A DNA stretch of 64,000 bases from Salarias fasciatus (lineage: Eukaryota; Chordata; Actinopteri; Blenniiformes; Blenniidae). Position 1 is the stretch's first letter. Each line of letters begins with the position of its first letter. Shown piece after piece: positions 46,602-59,040 of the stretch. The stretch spans positions 8,861,822 to 8,925,821 of the forward strand of contig NC_043760.1 in the NCBI RefSeq assembly GCF_902148845.1, given 5' to 3'. Below the pieces are notes generated by a model. That model was not told the origin of the DNA. It saw only the letters and a list, made by a program, of their open reading frames with translations, and did no database searches. The position numbers and the translations under genes are program-made.

Positions 46602-48619
46602 ATGGGAGAAACTGAGCTCTGCTTCCCGCAGCTCCTCAACGCCTCCTGTTGGAAGCCGAAGCGTCCACTCAGCGAGGCTGTGTTCATTAACTCTGTGCTG
46701 TCCTTCATCTCTCTGCTCACTGCTTCTCTCAACCTGCTCGTCATTATCTCCATCTCCCACTTCAAGTAGCAGCTTTTCATCCACCTCATGATTGTACACA
46801 ATTCAATGCATGTTTGCAGCTATACTGCAGTTGATTTCCTTTTCCTACAAATGAGGTAATAACATCTGATGTTCCTCTTAACGCAGGCAGCTCCACACTC
46901 CCACCAACCTCCTCCTATTGTCTCTGGCTGTCTCCGATTTCTTCGTGGGCCTCTGTAAACAGCGTGGCGTGAGCGACGGAGGAACAGTGAGCACCAAGGG
47001 ATGAGTCGAAGTTGAGTGGTCCACTTCCTTTTTATTTTCTTGTGCAAAAATCAAAGATAAAGTGCAGAAGTGCCAAAAGTGCATTGGAGGATTTCCGGAG
47101 TCAGGCTTCCCCAGCAGCAGCACACAGCTCATAGCTGCTGCCGACACAATCACAGGTCTCTCTCTGAGTGTCTTCGGGCCCTTAAGTACACCCAGCTTAA
47201 TAGGGTAAAACCATAAAAACTCCAGGAGGTATAAAACATAATATTAGATCTCTAAAACTATGCTAAAATCCTCCACTATAAACTCATAATATTAACCTAA
47301 AGAAAACAAAACCCATACTAAAGAATAACCCAAACTAACTACCCCAAATAAATACATGAAATCCTAAACCATATCTAAAATCCGTGAAACCACCCCCCGC
47401 CCATTTCCACTCTTGATCCAGCCCAGAACTTTCTTTAGTGGTGTCCGTCCCCCGGGGAATCTTTTGGCCGGACACCACTCCTGGACACAAGAGCAGAACA
47501 GTGAGTTAAAATCACACACACACTTCACCACATTCACACACCCAACACCTTCTCCACACTCACTGCATGCATGCCAACACCTAAAAGAAAAGCTAATTAA
47601 AACCAGGCACATATATTGCACATTCCCCAATCTTGATTTGTCATTTGTTTGTCTTGCAGGTCCGCCGCCACGCCCGACCAGACCCACAGACAAACGGTTT
47701 CCAATAAATAAATAAATAATTTAAAATGACAATCGTTGTGCAAATTCCTTTATGTGCAAATTAGCTTCTTAAAGTGTTGTGTGCATTACAAAGTGCAAAG
47801 TGAATGAGAGAAAAAGTGTCTCTGTGCAAAGTGCAGTGCATTTCACCAGTGACGAACGGCCTGTTCGTCACAGCCTCCTCATGTCCTTTCAGATTGTGCT
47901 CACCAACGGCTGCTGGTTTTTTGGTGACCCTATGTGTGTCTTATACAGCAGTTTAGACTACACCATCACCTCGGCTTCAGTAGGAACCATGGTACTCATA
48001 TCAGTCGACCGCTATGTGGCTATTTGTGACCCTCTCCACTACTCCACTAAAGTCACTGTGAGAAGAGTTTCTGTCTGTATTTGTCTCTGTTGGTTTTGTT
48101 CTTTTTTGTACAACAGCCTCATTTTGAGAGATAACCTCATACAGCTGGGCCGGTTCAACTCCTGCTACGGAGAGTGTGTCGTGGTTATTGACTACTTTAT
48201 GGGAATTGTTGATACAATTCTGACTTTTGTGGGGCCTGTTACTGTGATCATAGTCCTGTACATGAATGTTTGTGGTGGCTGTGTCTCAGGCCCGGGCCAT
48301 GCGCTCTCAGATTGCTGTCATATTTCAACTTCAACAGACTGTGCGTGCTAAAAGATCTGAGATGAAAGCAGCCAAGACTCTGGGTGTAGTTGTTGCGTTT
48401 CTCACATGCCTTTGCCCATATTATTGTTCCTCTCTTGCAGATCAGAACAGCTTGTTCAGTGTTATGTCTGTGGCCTTAGAGATCTGGCTGTTCTATCTTA
48501 ACTCCTGTCTCAACCCAGTGATTTATGCTTTTTGCTACCCCTGGTTTCTGAAATCTGTTCGGCTGATTGTCACTTTGAAAATATTTCAGCCTCACTCCTG
48601 TGATGCTTGTATATTATAA
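46602..48619 (+). pseudogene. taar: TAAR pseudogene copy 6 (type II), disrupted by a solo LTR
   Basis: Exon 1 46602-46765 is intact (LLNASCWKPKRP; sequon N13 as NAS). A 121-bp intron like that of copy 4 follows. Exon 2 starts at 46887 but is interrupted in TM2, after LAVSDFFVGL, by the LTR insertion at 46954-47872. It resumes at 47873 with GCCTCCTCATGTCC and reads well to about 48264. There the TACATGAGAGTG of the other copies is TACATGAATG, a 2-bp loss that shifts the frame at the TM5/ICL3 boundary; the correct frame for TM6-TM7 continues from about 48266 to 48619. Before inactivation it had both D3.32 and D5.42, like copy 4. Two independent lesions make function very unlikely. Confidence 0.93.
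46954..47872. mobile_element. Fossil solo LTR of an LTR retroelement
   Basis: 919 bp, beginning TGTAAACAGC and ending TTCGTCACA, with the TG...CA termini of LTRs and a 5-bp target duplication GCCTC (46949-46953 and 47873-47877). No internal coding region, so it is a solo LTR left by LTR-LTR recombination. It lies inside exon 2 of TAAR copy 6 and the uninterrupted sequence is seen in copy 4. Superfamily (Ty3/gypsy or ERV-like) undetermined. The clean duplication suggests a relatively recent insertion. Confidence 0.8.
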
Positions 48620-48704
48620 ACACTGAAAAGGAATGACTGTTTAACATCTTCAAATCACTGTGTGTTCATGTTTGTCTTGATTCATATCAGTTCACCATTT
48701 CAGT

Positions 48705-49090
48705 TCACCATCGGAAACCATCAAACCTGACTGAACTGAAGATGTTTTATAAAGAAGAATGGTCAAAAATACCTTCAGCCAGAATCCAGACCCCCACTGG
48801 AAGCTATAGGAATCGTTAAGAGGCTTTTATTTCTGCAAAAGGAGAATTTGCTAAATATTGATGACATTTTTCTGTAGTGGTGCCCAAATTTATGCATCTG
48901 CCTACCTTTGTTAAAGTAATTATTGCACACTTTCTGTTAATCCTATAAACTTCATTTCACTTCTCAAACATCACTGTGTTTGTCTGCTATATGATGTATT
49001 TAACTGAAATTGCTGATCCAAACAACCAATGATTTATAAAGGAAAATCTTGAAAATGATCAGGGGTTCCCAAACTTTTTTATACCACTGT
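48705..49090 (+). mobile_element. Tc1/mariner-like transposon 3' relic
   Basis: Reads KMFYKEEWSKIPSARIQTPT then SYRNR and ISAKGE, matching the C-terminal end of Tc1-like transposases, followed by the 3' UTR and a terminal GGTTCCCAAACTTTTTTATA CCACTGTA segment. Only the 3' end is present, with stop codons. An hAT element then begins 9 bp later. Confidence 0.75.
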
Positions 49091-51165
49091 ATATGTGCTA
49101 GGGGTGTAACGATGCACAAAAATCTCGGTTCGATACGTACCTTGGTTCTGAGGTCACGGTTCGGTTCAGTTTCGATACAGTAGAGAACAAAATGCAAAAC
49201 CTAAATTTTCTTGTTGTTGTCCATGCTTCCCATGTCCGTGTGTCTGAGTCCGCTTTGCGCCACATCACCGATGCGAACGCTCTTCTCCCATGCTGCATTT
49301 GGGCTCAGCTGTGCGCGTTCCATGCAGGCGCACTGATCCACGCATCCTCGAGAAGCTTTTCCGGCACTACAGATTGTTTATCTGCTCCTTTATTTCTGAT
49401 TACTTATAGGAAATGAGGCACATACATTGTCAGTACGTTATCATTTAGTATCAGAGTTTATTTAGCCTTTTTTTTTTCTGTTTCTGAATCTTGGGGCGGC
49501 GCCTGAGGGATTCCATACTTTCACTCAGGGTGCGAACTATGGGGGAGCCAGGGGGGTCTCAGCCCCCCTTGATGAGACATGAGCCCCCCTGAAAACATGA
49601 TTTGGGAAATTTTGGGGGGGGGGCTAAATATTGGAAAAATGCTGTTTCCCCATGTATTTCCTTTATTTCATTATTGTTGATTTTGTATGATCATAATCAT
49701 GGATTATATGCACGATTAGGCCAGTTTTAATGGATGATTTGCGCATCACTATTTCACTTTAATAAAGATGGTGACCTGCATGCAGTACTTGTCCTCACCA
49801 TTGACGCGTGGGGGCGCTATGCCTTAAGCATCCCTTAAAGCAGACATATTCCCTCCGACGCACACGCATCCTCCCCAATAAGTGAGCCGCCCGACAGCCG
49901 CGGTATAGTTTGTTTGTTTGTTTTATTGAGATCCCCATTAGCTACTGTTAAAACAGTTGCTATTCTTCCTGGGGTCTAAACTTCATCAGAAATATTTCTG
50001 CACCAACACTTAGCAACGCGTCAACAACAGGATGTACAGACAACATTCATACAGACAATACAATAACATAACTATCAACAAAGACGGCATTAACAAAAAC
50101 AAAACAATATCAAAACAGACGAAATAGCTCACCATTAAACAATCATAAATGACCAGTTCCATATGTTATTCCTGAGTGAATAAAAATAGTCTCATTTGTT
50201 TACAAAAATAAGTTGTGTACATCTGTGAAATCAAAAACTGCGGCAGACGATTCCAGGCCACCATTGCCCTATAGTGCACGGATCTTTGAATGTGACTGGA
50301 TCGACAGACAGGTAACAGAAAACGTCCCTCAACTGTTTGACGGGTAGAATGCTGATGCACATCACTGAAAGAGGTCATCTTATTATAGAGTATTGCTGGT
50401 GTTCTTGTAATTATAACATTTCTGATAAATTTTGTAAGAGAATAATTTATTCTACTTTCTCAGCCACGCCAACTGGTTATGCATGTCTTCAATGCTTGTC
50501 CTAAAAGAACAGTTCAGGACGAGCCGAGCTGCTTTATTTTGTGCAACCTGAAGTTTATTGATATTAGTTTCTGTAGTGGCTGACCAAATAACGGAACAAT
50601 AATCTAAATGACACAAAACTATTGATTCAAACAAAATCTTTCTTATTCGGTGTGGTACACATTTTCTACAATTTCGAACTGCTGCCATACTTCTGCCCAT
50701 TTTATGTAATATCTGTTTTATTTGATGGTTCCAGGTAAGCAGGCTGTCCACAGTCACACCAAGCAGCTTAGCCTCAGTGACTTGTTCAATGATTGTGCAT
50801 CCTACAGACAAACGCAAAACAGGAAAATCTTTTAAATAATATGATGAACCTATGACCATGCATTTAGTTTTCTCAGCATTAATTACCAACTTATTTTCAT
50901 TGATCCAATATTCTACTAATTTTAATTCATTATTCAGTAATGTATTCAATTCTGCAATATTGTCACCAGACACATAAATAGTTGAATCATCTGCATATAG
51001 AACAAGAGCGGCATGTTCCAAAATAAAAGGCAAATCGTTCGTAAAAATGGAAAATAACAATGGTCCTAGACAACTCCCTTGCGGCACTCCACATGAAAGA
51101 GGCCTTGTCTCAGAATAACTACCATTAAACAATACGGTATAATCTCTATTAATAAGGTAACTTTT

Positions 51166-54100
51166 TTGTGTCTCAATTGGCAGTGTGACGCGTCTTGTGT
51201 GGGAGCTGTTGTGGTCGTGCTTGTCACTTCTCGCTTTCAGCTAACACCGCTGGCTAGCTTGTAAGCGAAAAGGGGAGCCGAGTGTGTAAGTCTCCCTCTG
51301 CCAGTATACAGCCTCTCCATCTGCAAGCCCTATGTTAGCGGTTCCTCGTACCGAGACATGGTAACTGAGCACCTCACGGACTCAGGCCGAGCTACAAGGA
51401 CTCGGAGGAGGTTGGGCCTGAGGTGGCCCCCAGACATGCGGCATGCAGGCCCACCGGCGTGTGGACACGCCCTGGTGCCGTATGAACCAACCCCCAGCTA
51501 TGGGTCAAATAGCTCCACTGCCTTGTGGATGTCTTGGGAAAGTCAAAGGCTAAGGGAGTAAACCCTACAGTAAATCCGGAGTGGAGCCCCGAAGGCGGTT
51601 GTATGGCATACTTGTCACCTTCCGGCAACTCCCGCATCCTGGTCTGTCCCCAGCCGTCTCGACTCTGTCTTGCCACTGGACCCGGCATATCAGGACGAGA
51701 GAGTGAGGCTGATCCTGCGCAAGTCTCCCTCACTTTAATCCAAGTCACGCGCAAGTCATGACATCACCATCATGCAACCCCCAAGTCCTGTGGCGATAGG
51801 GAAATGGCGAAGCAGCAGGTGAGGATACACTGGAAGCTGTAGCCGCAAACCTGCACACAGGCGGCTCAGGACATGTGGTCGTTCTTCACTGGACCGAGGC
51901 AGCAGTGGAGTCCGGCAGCCTCCTGAGTGACCGAGCAGCCCTTTTTAGGATCGCTCTGCTCGCCTCCATAGTCTGAGGACGGGGCTAGAAAAGGTGCCCC
52001 AAAAATAGCCTGCCTCACCTCACCCTGGTCAGCATACCGCGGCTGACGGGGATCCCTTTCTAGCGGTCGAAACCCAAGCAAAAATAAAACAAAGGTACTC
52101 ATCTTAGCGTCATGGAATGTAAGAACTCTGCTCGACAACATCAGAGCTGACAGACCCGAGAGAAGAACTGCGCTCGTGGCTAGAGAACTGGCTCGGTATA
52201 AAGTCGACATTGCAGCTCTCAGCGAGACGCGCTTCGCAGATAAAGGCCAGCTGACAGAGACTGGCGGTGGCTACACATTCTTCTGGAGTGGGCGCAGTAG
52301 TGAGGAGCGCAGAGAGGCTGGTGTAGGTTTTGCCATCAAAACAACTCATGTCCCAAACCTCGTAAGCATCCCGGAGGGCCTTAATGACCGGCTGATGAAA
52401 ATGCAGCTACCACTGGGACACAAGACCAATGCTACTCTGATCAGTGTCTACGCTCCAACCATGACAAACCAGGACGAAATCAAAGACAGGTTCTACGAAG
52501 AGCTCGCCTCCCTAGTCTCTTCTGTTCCTCAGTCAGAGAAGCTCATTCTTCTTGGCGATTTCAACGCACGTGTTGGCACCGACCACCAAGCCTGGCACAA
52601 CGTCATTGGGAAACATGGAATAGGCAAATGTAACAGCAACGGACTCCTCCTCCTCACAATGTGTGCTGCACATGACCTGGCCATCACCAACACCATGTTC
52701 CGCCTACCAACCTGCAACAAGACATCATGGATGCACCCACGCTCTCGGCACTGGCATCTCATTGATTATGTCATTACTAGGGCTAAGGACAGGCAAGATG
52801 TGCAACTGACCAAAGCCATGTGCGGTGCCGACTGCTGGACAGACCACCGCCTCATCATCTCCAAACTGAACTTCTTCATCCAGCCGAAGAGAAGGCCACA
52901 GGGACAAAAAGCACCCAAGAAACCAAACACAACCAAACTGAAATGTCCCCAGATAGCTCTCAAACTTCAACTGAACCTGGACAGCAAACTTCAGGTCCTC
53001 CAGGCTGACCACAACAGCGTTGAGGAGAAGTGGGCATCCTTCAGGGATGCAGTCCACTCTGCTGCTCTGGAAGTGCTCGGTCACGCCACCAAACACCATC
53101 AGGACTGGTTCGACGAGAATGATGGCGAGATCCGCACCATGCTGGATGAAAAACACTACTTGCTCCGAGCCCATCAGAATGACCCCTCCTGTGTGGCAAA
53201 AAAAGTCGCCTTCACCAACATGCGCAGCAAAGTTCAGTCCAAGTTGCGTTCCATGCAGGACTCCTGGCTCAGCGCTAAGGCCGATGAAATTCAAGGCTAT
53301 GCTGACAGACATGACATCAAGAGGTTCTACGATGCACTGAAAGCTGTCTACGGACCACAGTCTTCCGGATCATCCCCCTTACTCAGCACAGATGGCGCAA
53401 CCCTGCTCACAGATAAGAAGCAGGTCCTCGAAAGGTGGGCAGACCACTTTAGTAGTGTGCTGAACCGTCCCTCAGCAATCAACGATGAAGCAATTGCACG
53501 CCTCCCACAACTGGCGATTAATCAAGCGCTTGATGCCCCTCCCTCGACTCAAGAGGTCAGTAAAGCCATCAACCAGATGACCAGTGGAAAAGCTCCTGGC
53601 CCCGATGCCATCCCCGCTGAGGTGTACAAGACAGGTGGCGAAGCCATCCGTAACCAACTGACAAGCCTGTTTCAGACCATGTGGAACCAGGGGCAACTGC
53701 CACAAGAATTCAGGGACGCCACAATCATTCACATCTACAAGCGCAAAGGAAATCGCCAGTCCTGTGACAACCACCGTGGAATATCCCTCCTCTCCGTAGC
53801 AGGCAAAATCCTGGCCCGCGTCCTCCTCAACCGCTTGCTGGATCACCTGGAGCAAGGCCTCCTCCCTGAAAGTCAATGCGGCTTCCGCACAGGTCGAGGC
53901 ACCACCGACATGATCTTTGCTGCCCGCCAACTCCAGGAGAAATGCATGGAACAGCACCAGGACCTCTACACGACCTTCATTGACTTGACCAAGGCTTTCG
54001 ACACAGTCAGTCGAGACGGACTCTGGAGGATTATGGAAAAATTTGGCTGCCCAAGCACCTTCATAGCCATGGTCCGCCAACTCCATGATGGCATGACGGC

Positions 54101-55344
54101 CCATGTTCTGGATGACGGTGAACTATCCAATGCCTTCCCGGTGACCAACGGTGTCAAACAGGGCTGGGTTTTGGCCCCGACACTGTTTAGCATGGTGTTC
54201 TCGGCAATGCTGACTGACGCCTTCAGAGACTCCAAGCCTGGCATCAACATCAAGTACAGGTCTGACGGGAAGCTATTCAACCTGAGGAGACTGCAGGCTG
54301 TCACGAAAGTGAAGGAGACTGCTCTCAGAGAATTCCTCTTCACCGACGACTGTGCCCTTAATGCCAGTGACGAGCATGAAATGCAAGCTGAGATGGACAG
54401 CTTTTCCGCAGCCTGCAGCAACTTTGGCTTTACCATCAGCACCAAGAAAACTGAGGTGATGTTTCAGCCAGCTCCAGGCAACCAATACCACGAACCACAG
54501 ATTTCTGTGAATGGACAGACTCTCCAGGCGGTTGAAACCTTCACCTACCTCGGCAGCACCCTCTCTCGCACAGCCACCATTGATGCCGAGATTAACAACA
54601 GAATCTCCAAGGCAAGCAGTGCTTTTGGGAGACTGAGGGAGAAAGTCTGGGAGAGGAGGGGAATCAGCCTTGAGACCAAACTGAAAGTCTACCGAGCAGT
54701 CATCCTCACCACCCTACTCTACGGCTCAGAAACCTGAACTGCGTACAGGCGACATGAAAAACAGTTTGATCGCTTTCACCTCAGATGCCTCAGAAACCTC
54801 CTCCACATCGGCTGGCAGGACAAACTCCCCAACACGGAAGTCCTGAAGCAGGCAAACCTCCCCAGCATCACCACCATCATGCGCAAGGCCCAACTCAGGT
54901 GGGCTGGCCACGTCACCCGAATGCCAGACAACCGCATTCCTAAGCAACTCCTCTATGGAGAACTCTGTCAGGGTAAACGCACAGTTGGGGGGCAGAGAAA
55001 ACGGTATAAGGACAGCCTCAAGGTCTCGCTAAAAGACTTCAATATCAGCACTGAATCCTGGGAATCACTTGCACCCCACAAACCCGGCTGGCGCCAACTT
55101 ATCAGCAAAGGAGCCAATGCAGCAGAGGAGCGCAGGACCCTCCAAGCCGAGCAGAAGAGAGCAGCACGCAAAGCCAAAGACACGAGTACCAACAGCACAG
55201 CGCCTACCCACTACTGTCCGACCTGTGGGCGAGGCTTCCTTGCCCGGATCGGCCTCATCAGCCACCTCCGGACACATCGTTAGCAGCTCCACCTCATAAC
55301 AGATGTCATGGTCATCTTCGACTACGAAGGACGAACATATACAT
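51166..55344 (+). mobile_element. APE-type LINE with C-terminal C2H2 finger, innermost insertion
   Basis: Inserted in the minus-strand LINE with an exact 14-bp target duplication ATAAGGTAACTTTT (51152-51165 and 55345-55358). Orientation is opposite to its host LINE. A GC-rich 5' region (51170-52090) precedes the long ORF. The 3' end is a short ACATATACATAT-type tail. The long duplication and nearly open ORF point to a recent retrotransposition. Confidence 0.9.
52095..55283 (+). pseudogene. LINE endonuclease-reverse transcriptase ORF, one nonsense codon
   Basis: Open from before the first ATG (52176), where ILASWNVRTLLDN encodes the start of the APE endonuclease. Endonuclease motifs: IAALSETRFAD, LISVYAPT, LILLGDFNARVG, WHLIDYVI, TDHRLI. 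RT motifs: SGKAPGPDAIPAEVY, YTTFIDLTKAFDTVSRDGLW, NGVKQGWVLAPTLFSMVF, and motif C as LFTDDCAL. A TGA at 54735-54737, where relatives would have Trp (SET*TAYRRHEKQ), is the only break seen. The frame then continues to 55283 with LRWAGHVTRMPDNRIPKQLL and a C2H2-type finger at the very end (CPTCGRGFL...HLRTH; C-X2-C-X12-H-X3-H). The clade is not assigned with confidence. Confidence 0.85.
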
Positions 55345-58159
55345 ATAAGGTAACTTTTAATCCATAGAATTGCAGAGTTTTTAAAACCATAACAACTTAG
55401 CTTTTCCAAAATTAAATCATGATCAAGTAAGTCAAATGCTGCACTCAGATCTAGCAATACAGTCCCAATTAATTTCCCTTTATCAATATCATTTGACCAA
55501 TCATCAGTCATCTGAGCTAAGGCAGTCATTGTGGAGTGCCCTTTCTTATAAGCATGTTGATATGGTGAATTCAAACCATTTTTACAAAAATAATAAGTGA
55601 TTTGATCATAAACTATCCTTTCCATAATTTTACTCAAAATGGGCAAAATACTAACAGGCCTACTGTTTTTCCCAGAAAAGGATTCTTTAGCGTTTTTCGG
55701 AATAGGAACGATTTTAGCTGTTTTCCATTTGACAGGGCATTTACATTTTTCTAAACTTAGATTAATAATGTGACACACAGGCATCGAAATGACATCAACT
55801 ACTAATTTCAATAACTGTACATCAAGTTCATCAATCCCTGGAGGTTTTACTTTCATTACTTGCAACACATTTTCCACTGTAGTTACAGTTACTTTATCAA
55901 AAGCAAATGCACACGATTTCCCATTCATAATGTTTTTTTTAATTGTTCTACATGATAAATCACCTTTAGTCTTTGAAATCAGGTTTTTCCTTAAATTCTG
56001 GATTTTATTTTTAAAATAATCACTTAAATGATCAGCTATATCAAAAGGTTTAGTCAAGAATGAATCACCTACTTCCAAGTATGTTGGTGTAAATTTACAT
56101 TTTCTTCCAGTTAATTCATTTAGAGTATTCCATGTTTTATTACTGTCTGCTTTTGCCTCCTTAAATTTAGTTTCATAATAAGCCCTCTTTTTTGTTCGAT
56201 TTAATTTGGTAACATAACTCCTTAATTGTCTGTACCTTTCCCATAATGCATTGTCATCTGAAGAGATCACCTCTGTCTTTACTTTCTCTCTTTGTTTAAT
56301 ATATTCTTTGAGTTCTAAATCTAACCATGGGGATGCAATATTTCTCACCGTCATTCGCCTTAATGGGGCATGTTTATCAATAATTGGCATTATAAAATTT
56401 GTGAAAACCTCCAAAGCTATATCAGGATCATCTTCCAGTAACACCTGTGACCAATCAACATTTCTAATGTCAGCACAAAAACTAGCTTCACTAAATTGTT
56501 TAAAAATCAGTTTTATAATTATCTTCTGTCCAGATTTTGGTACTTTAGTTTTTCTGTTGATTGCAATTAAATTATGATCACTGAAACCAACATCAGTTGT
56601 AATTGCTTTTGAACATGAATCTATTGCATTGGTGAAAAGCAAATCAATACATGTAGCGGTTTTTGTCCCGTCAGACTTATAGGTGACTCTTGTTGGTTTT
56701 GTAACTACTTGTGACAAATTGCAAGTATCTGTCATAGCCCGCAACTTATTTTTTAAAGAGCAGTTGTTCAAGCTCCAATCAATATTTAGGTCACCTAAAA
56801 AATAGATCTCATTATTTATATCACATACTTTGTCCAACATGCCACAGATCCTATCTAAACAGACTATAGGTGCATTGGGTGGCCTATAGCAACAACCAAT
56901 CAGGATGGGCTTAATGTGTGGTAACCGCACTTCCAACCACAGCGCTTCAACACCAATGCAACCAAGGTCGAGTCTAGTTTTAACTGGTATTTGATCCTGT
57001 ACATAAAAAGTCACTCCACCACCATTTATATTTCTGTCACATCTGTACATCAGGTATCCATTTACATGCAAAATTGAGTTGTCTATCGTTGCATCCAAAT
57101 GTGTTTCAGATATTGCCAAAATGTGCAAGTTATTGTTTCCAAGAAGCACATCTTGAATCTTATTCCGTAGACTACAGATATTTAAATGAGCTATTTTCAA
57201 ACCTTTTTGTGAAAGTACTTTATCCATCACCATTGCATATTTTACTCAAACCTTTCATCCAACAGTTATTTAATGAAGAGCTATCAAATAAACAAAATAA
57301 ACAGCAAAGACAAACACACAAAGACACACATTGATACACATACATACAGCTACACACCCCTTTTGCCAACATTAAGTGACAACTAAATAGGATGTGTAAC
57401 CAACCCAGACTTACTTTTTACTCTTTACCTATGTGGTTATTATTTCATCCTTCAAGACGGTCATTATTATCTTCTAAGATGACTGTCTGACATAATTTTA
57501 ACCAAAATTCCAAAAGCACTTAGGCTGTATAGTATAGTTCGCACACTGCTTTCACTTCTGTGACAGACCTTCTCCTCCCTCCTGACAGAGTCTGCGCTCT
57601 CCGTCCTCCAGCTTTTCTCTGAGTTTCTTCAGACGGAATTGCAGCCTGTTCGCTTCACAGACTCACTTTTCAAAGTTAGCATCTGTCATGGTTTGTTTGC
57701 TGTGGCGTTCTGGCGCATGCGTGTTCCGGCGCGACGTGCGCATACGCGCAACGCGGTCACAAAATCTGTCCTGCGCGCGGACGTCCGTGGACAGAAATTC
57801 ATGACATTACGTCCCAGGGACCAATGCGCCACGCGGACATGTGAAGCATGGACGAAGCTGCTAGCAGTAGCAGTCATGGCTGCAGGTGTAGCTGCACATG
57901 CTAGCCGCAGAACGTAAACACACGCACCATTCGGCCCGTGAGCTGGGGAAATAAAAAAAAAAAACTTTGGCCCGTGAACTCACCCGTGCACAGTCCTGTA
58001 CCGAACCGAACGGCCCGTACCGAAACGGTTCAATACAAATACATGTATTGTTACACCCCTAATATGTGCTATTGAAGATATAAAGAATGGTTCAACAATA
58101 GATGAATGAATCAATATTTAAAGGAATATGATTCCCCAAACAAGCTATGAAGGAAAATT

Positions 58160-58806
58160 AGACGAGTGTGAAGCAACAGGAATGAGGATCAGCACCTCCA
58201 AATCTAAGGCCACGAGTGGGAGACGGATGGAAAGTGAGATTGACAGGCGGATCGGTGCAGCAGCTGCAGTGATGCGGTCGTTGTATCGGTCCATTGTGGT
58301 GAAGAGGGAGCTGAGCCGAAAGGCGAAGCTCTCGATGTACCGGTCAATCTATGTTCCCACCCTCACCTATGGTCATGAGCTTTGGGTCATGACCGAAAGG
58401 ACAAGATCCCGGATACAAGCGGCCGAAATGAGTTTTCTTCGTAGGGTGGCTGGGCGCTCCCTTAGAGATAGGGTGAGGAGCTCAGTCACCAGGGAGGAGC
58501 TCGGAGTTGAGCCGCTTCTCCTCCGCATCGAGAAGAGCCAGCTGAGGTGGCTCTGGCACCTCTTTAGGACGCCTCCCTAGGGAGGTTTTCTGGGCATGTC
58601 CCACCCGGAGGAGACCCCGGGGAAGACCCAGGACACGCTGGAGAGACTATGTCTCTCGGCTGGCCAGGGAACACCTTGGGATCCTCCCAGAAGAGCTGGA
58701 GGAAGTGTCTGGGGACAGGGAAGTTTGGGCATCTCTGCTGAGACTGCTGCCCTCACGACCCGGCCCCAGATAAGCAGTGGAAGATGGATGGATGGATGGA
58801 TGGATA
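58160..58806 (+). mobile_element. Rex3/RTE-like LINE 3' fragment
   Basis: Reads GMRISTSKSKA, IDRRIGAAAAVMRSLYRSIV, MYRSIYVPTLTYGHELWVMT, SQLRWLWHLFRTPP, then in another frame FWACPTRRRPRGRPRTRWRD and REHLGILPEELEEVSG. It ends in GATG tandem repeats (about 58783-58806), the tail described for Rex3/RTE elements. 5'-truncated. The parallel segment at 62212-62300 (ATTGAAGATATAAAG...CAAGCTATGAAGGAA) lacks it. Confidence 0.82.
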
Positions 58807-59040
58807 GTTTAAAATGAGTGTCATTACAGTTATTTACAAAAAGAAACATGATAGTAGAGACAATGATTTCTACGAAATATGATGTAAATTCATGTGTATG
58901 GTCACGTACAACGTCATTTTTACTAAAGCTACAGATGCTGAAGATTTTATATGATTCTATTCATTTCTTCAGGTGTGACAGTTAATGATTAAGGTTACTA
59001 TGACTCTGTCTTCACTAGCATTGGTCTAACTTGGTGTTAA
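58807..59040. other. Non-coding stretch
   Basis: No coding signal or repeat recognised. Confidence 0.5.

Larger units (their letters stand above)
49913..57530 (-). mobile_element. L2/CR1-like LINE, nested in hAT element B
   Basis: Minus-strand ORF from ATG at 57233: APE endonuclease (IAHLNICSLRNKIQDVLL, AISETHLD, FLGDLNIDW, VGFSDHNLI), then RT (MKVKPPGIDELD, GTVLLDLSAAFDLLDHDLIL). At WIKSYL it is interrupted by a second LINE and continues at 51151 (NRDYTVLFNGSYSETR; GVPQGSCLGPLLFSIFTNDL; VLYADDSTIYVS). A 1-nt frameshift near 50462 precedes the tail that reads to about 50166 (RFLLPVCRSS, VAWNRLPQFL). 3' end near 49913 with a TGTTT-rich tail. Possible target duplication GTATAGTT on both sides. 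Apart from the nested insertion only the one frameshift is evident, so this copy is young. Confidence 0.86.
49526..57548. mobile_element. hAT-type element B, nested in element A
   Basis: Starts CAGGGTGCGAACTAT and ends ATAGTTCGCACACTG, inverted repeats, flanked by exact 8-bp CTTTCACT (49518-49525 and 57549-57556). Its own DNA is about 49526-49912 plus the last ~18 bp. The left arm contains G-rich stretches and CACTTTAATAAAGATGG. It is interrupted near its right end by the LINE on the minus strand. Confidence 0.85.
49099..58061. mobile_element. hAT-type element A, outermost shell of a nested insertion
   Basis: Termini TAGGGGTGTAACGATGCA and the inverted right end of TGTATTGTTACACCCCTA, with an exact 8-bp duplication ATATGTGC (49091-49098 and 58062-58069). 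The element's own DNA is only the arms, about 49099-49525 and 57549-58061, which resemble the interior of the hAT element at 9353-10624. No transposase is visible. Everything between the arms was inserted later. Confidence 0.88.

Noticed and set aside
47413-47715. 100-aa open frame inside the solo LTR
   Set aside because: No domain; solo LTRs do not carry genes, and the frame is open by chance.
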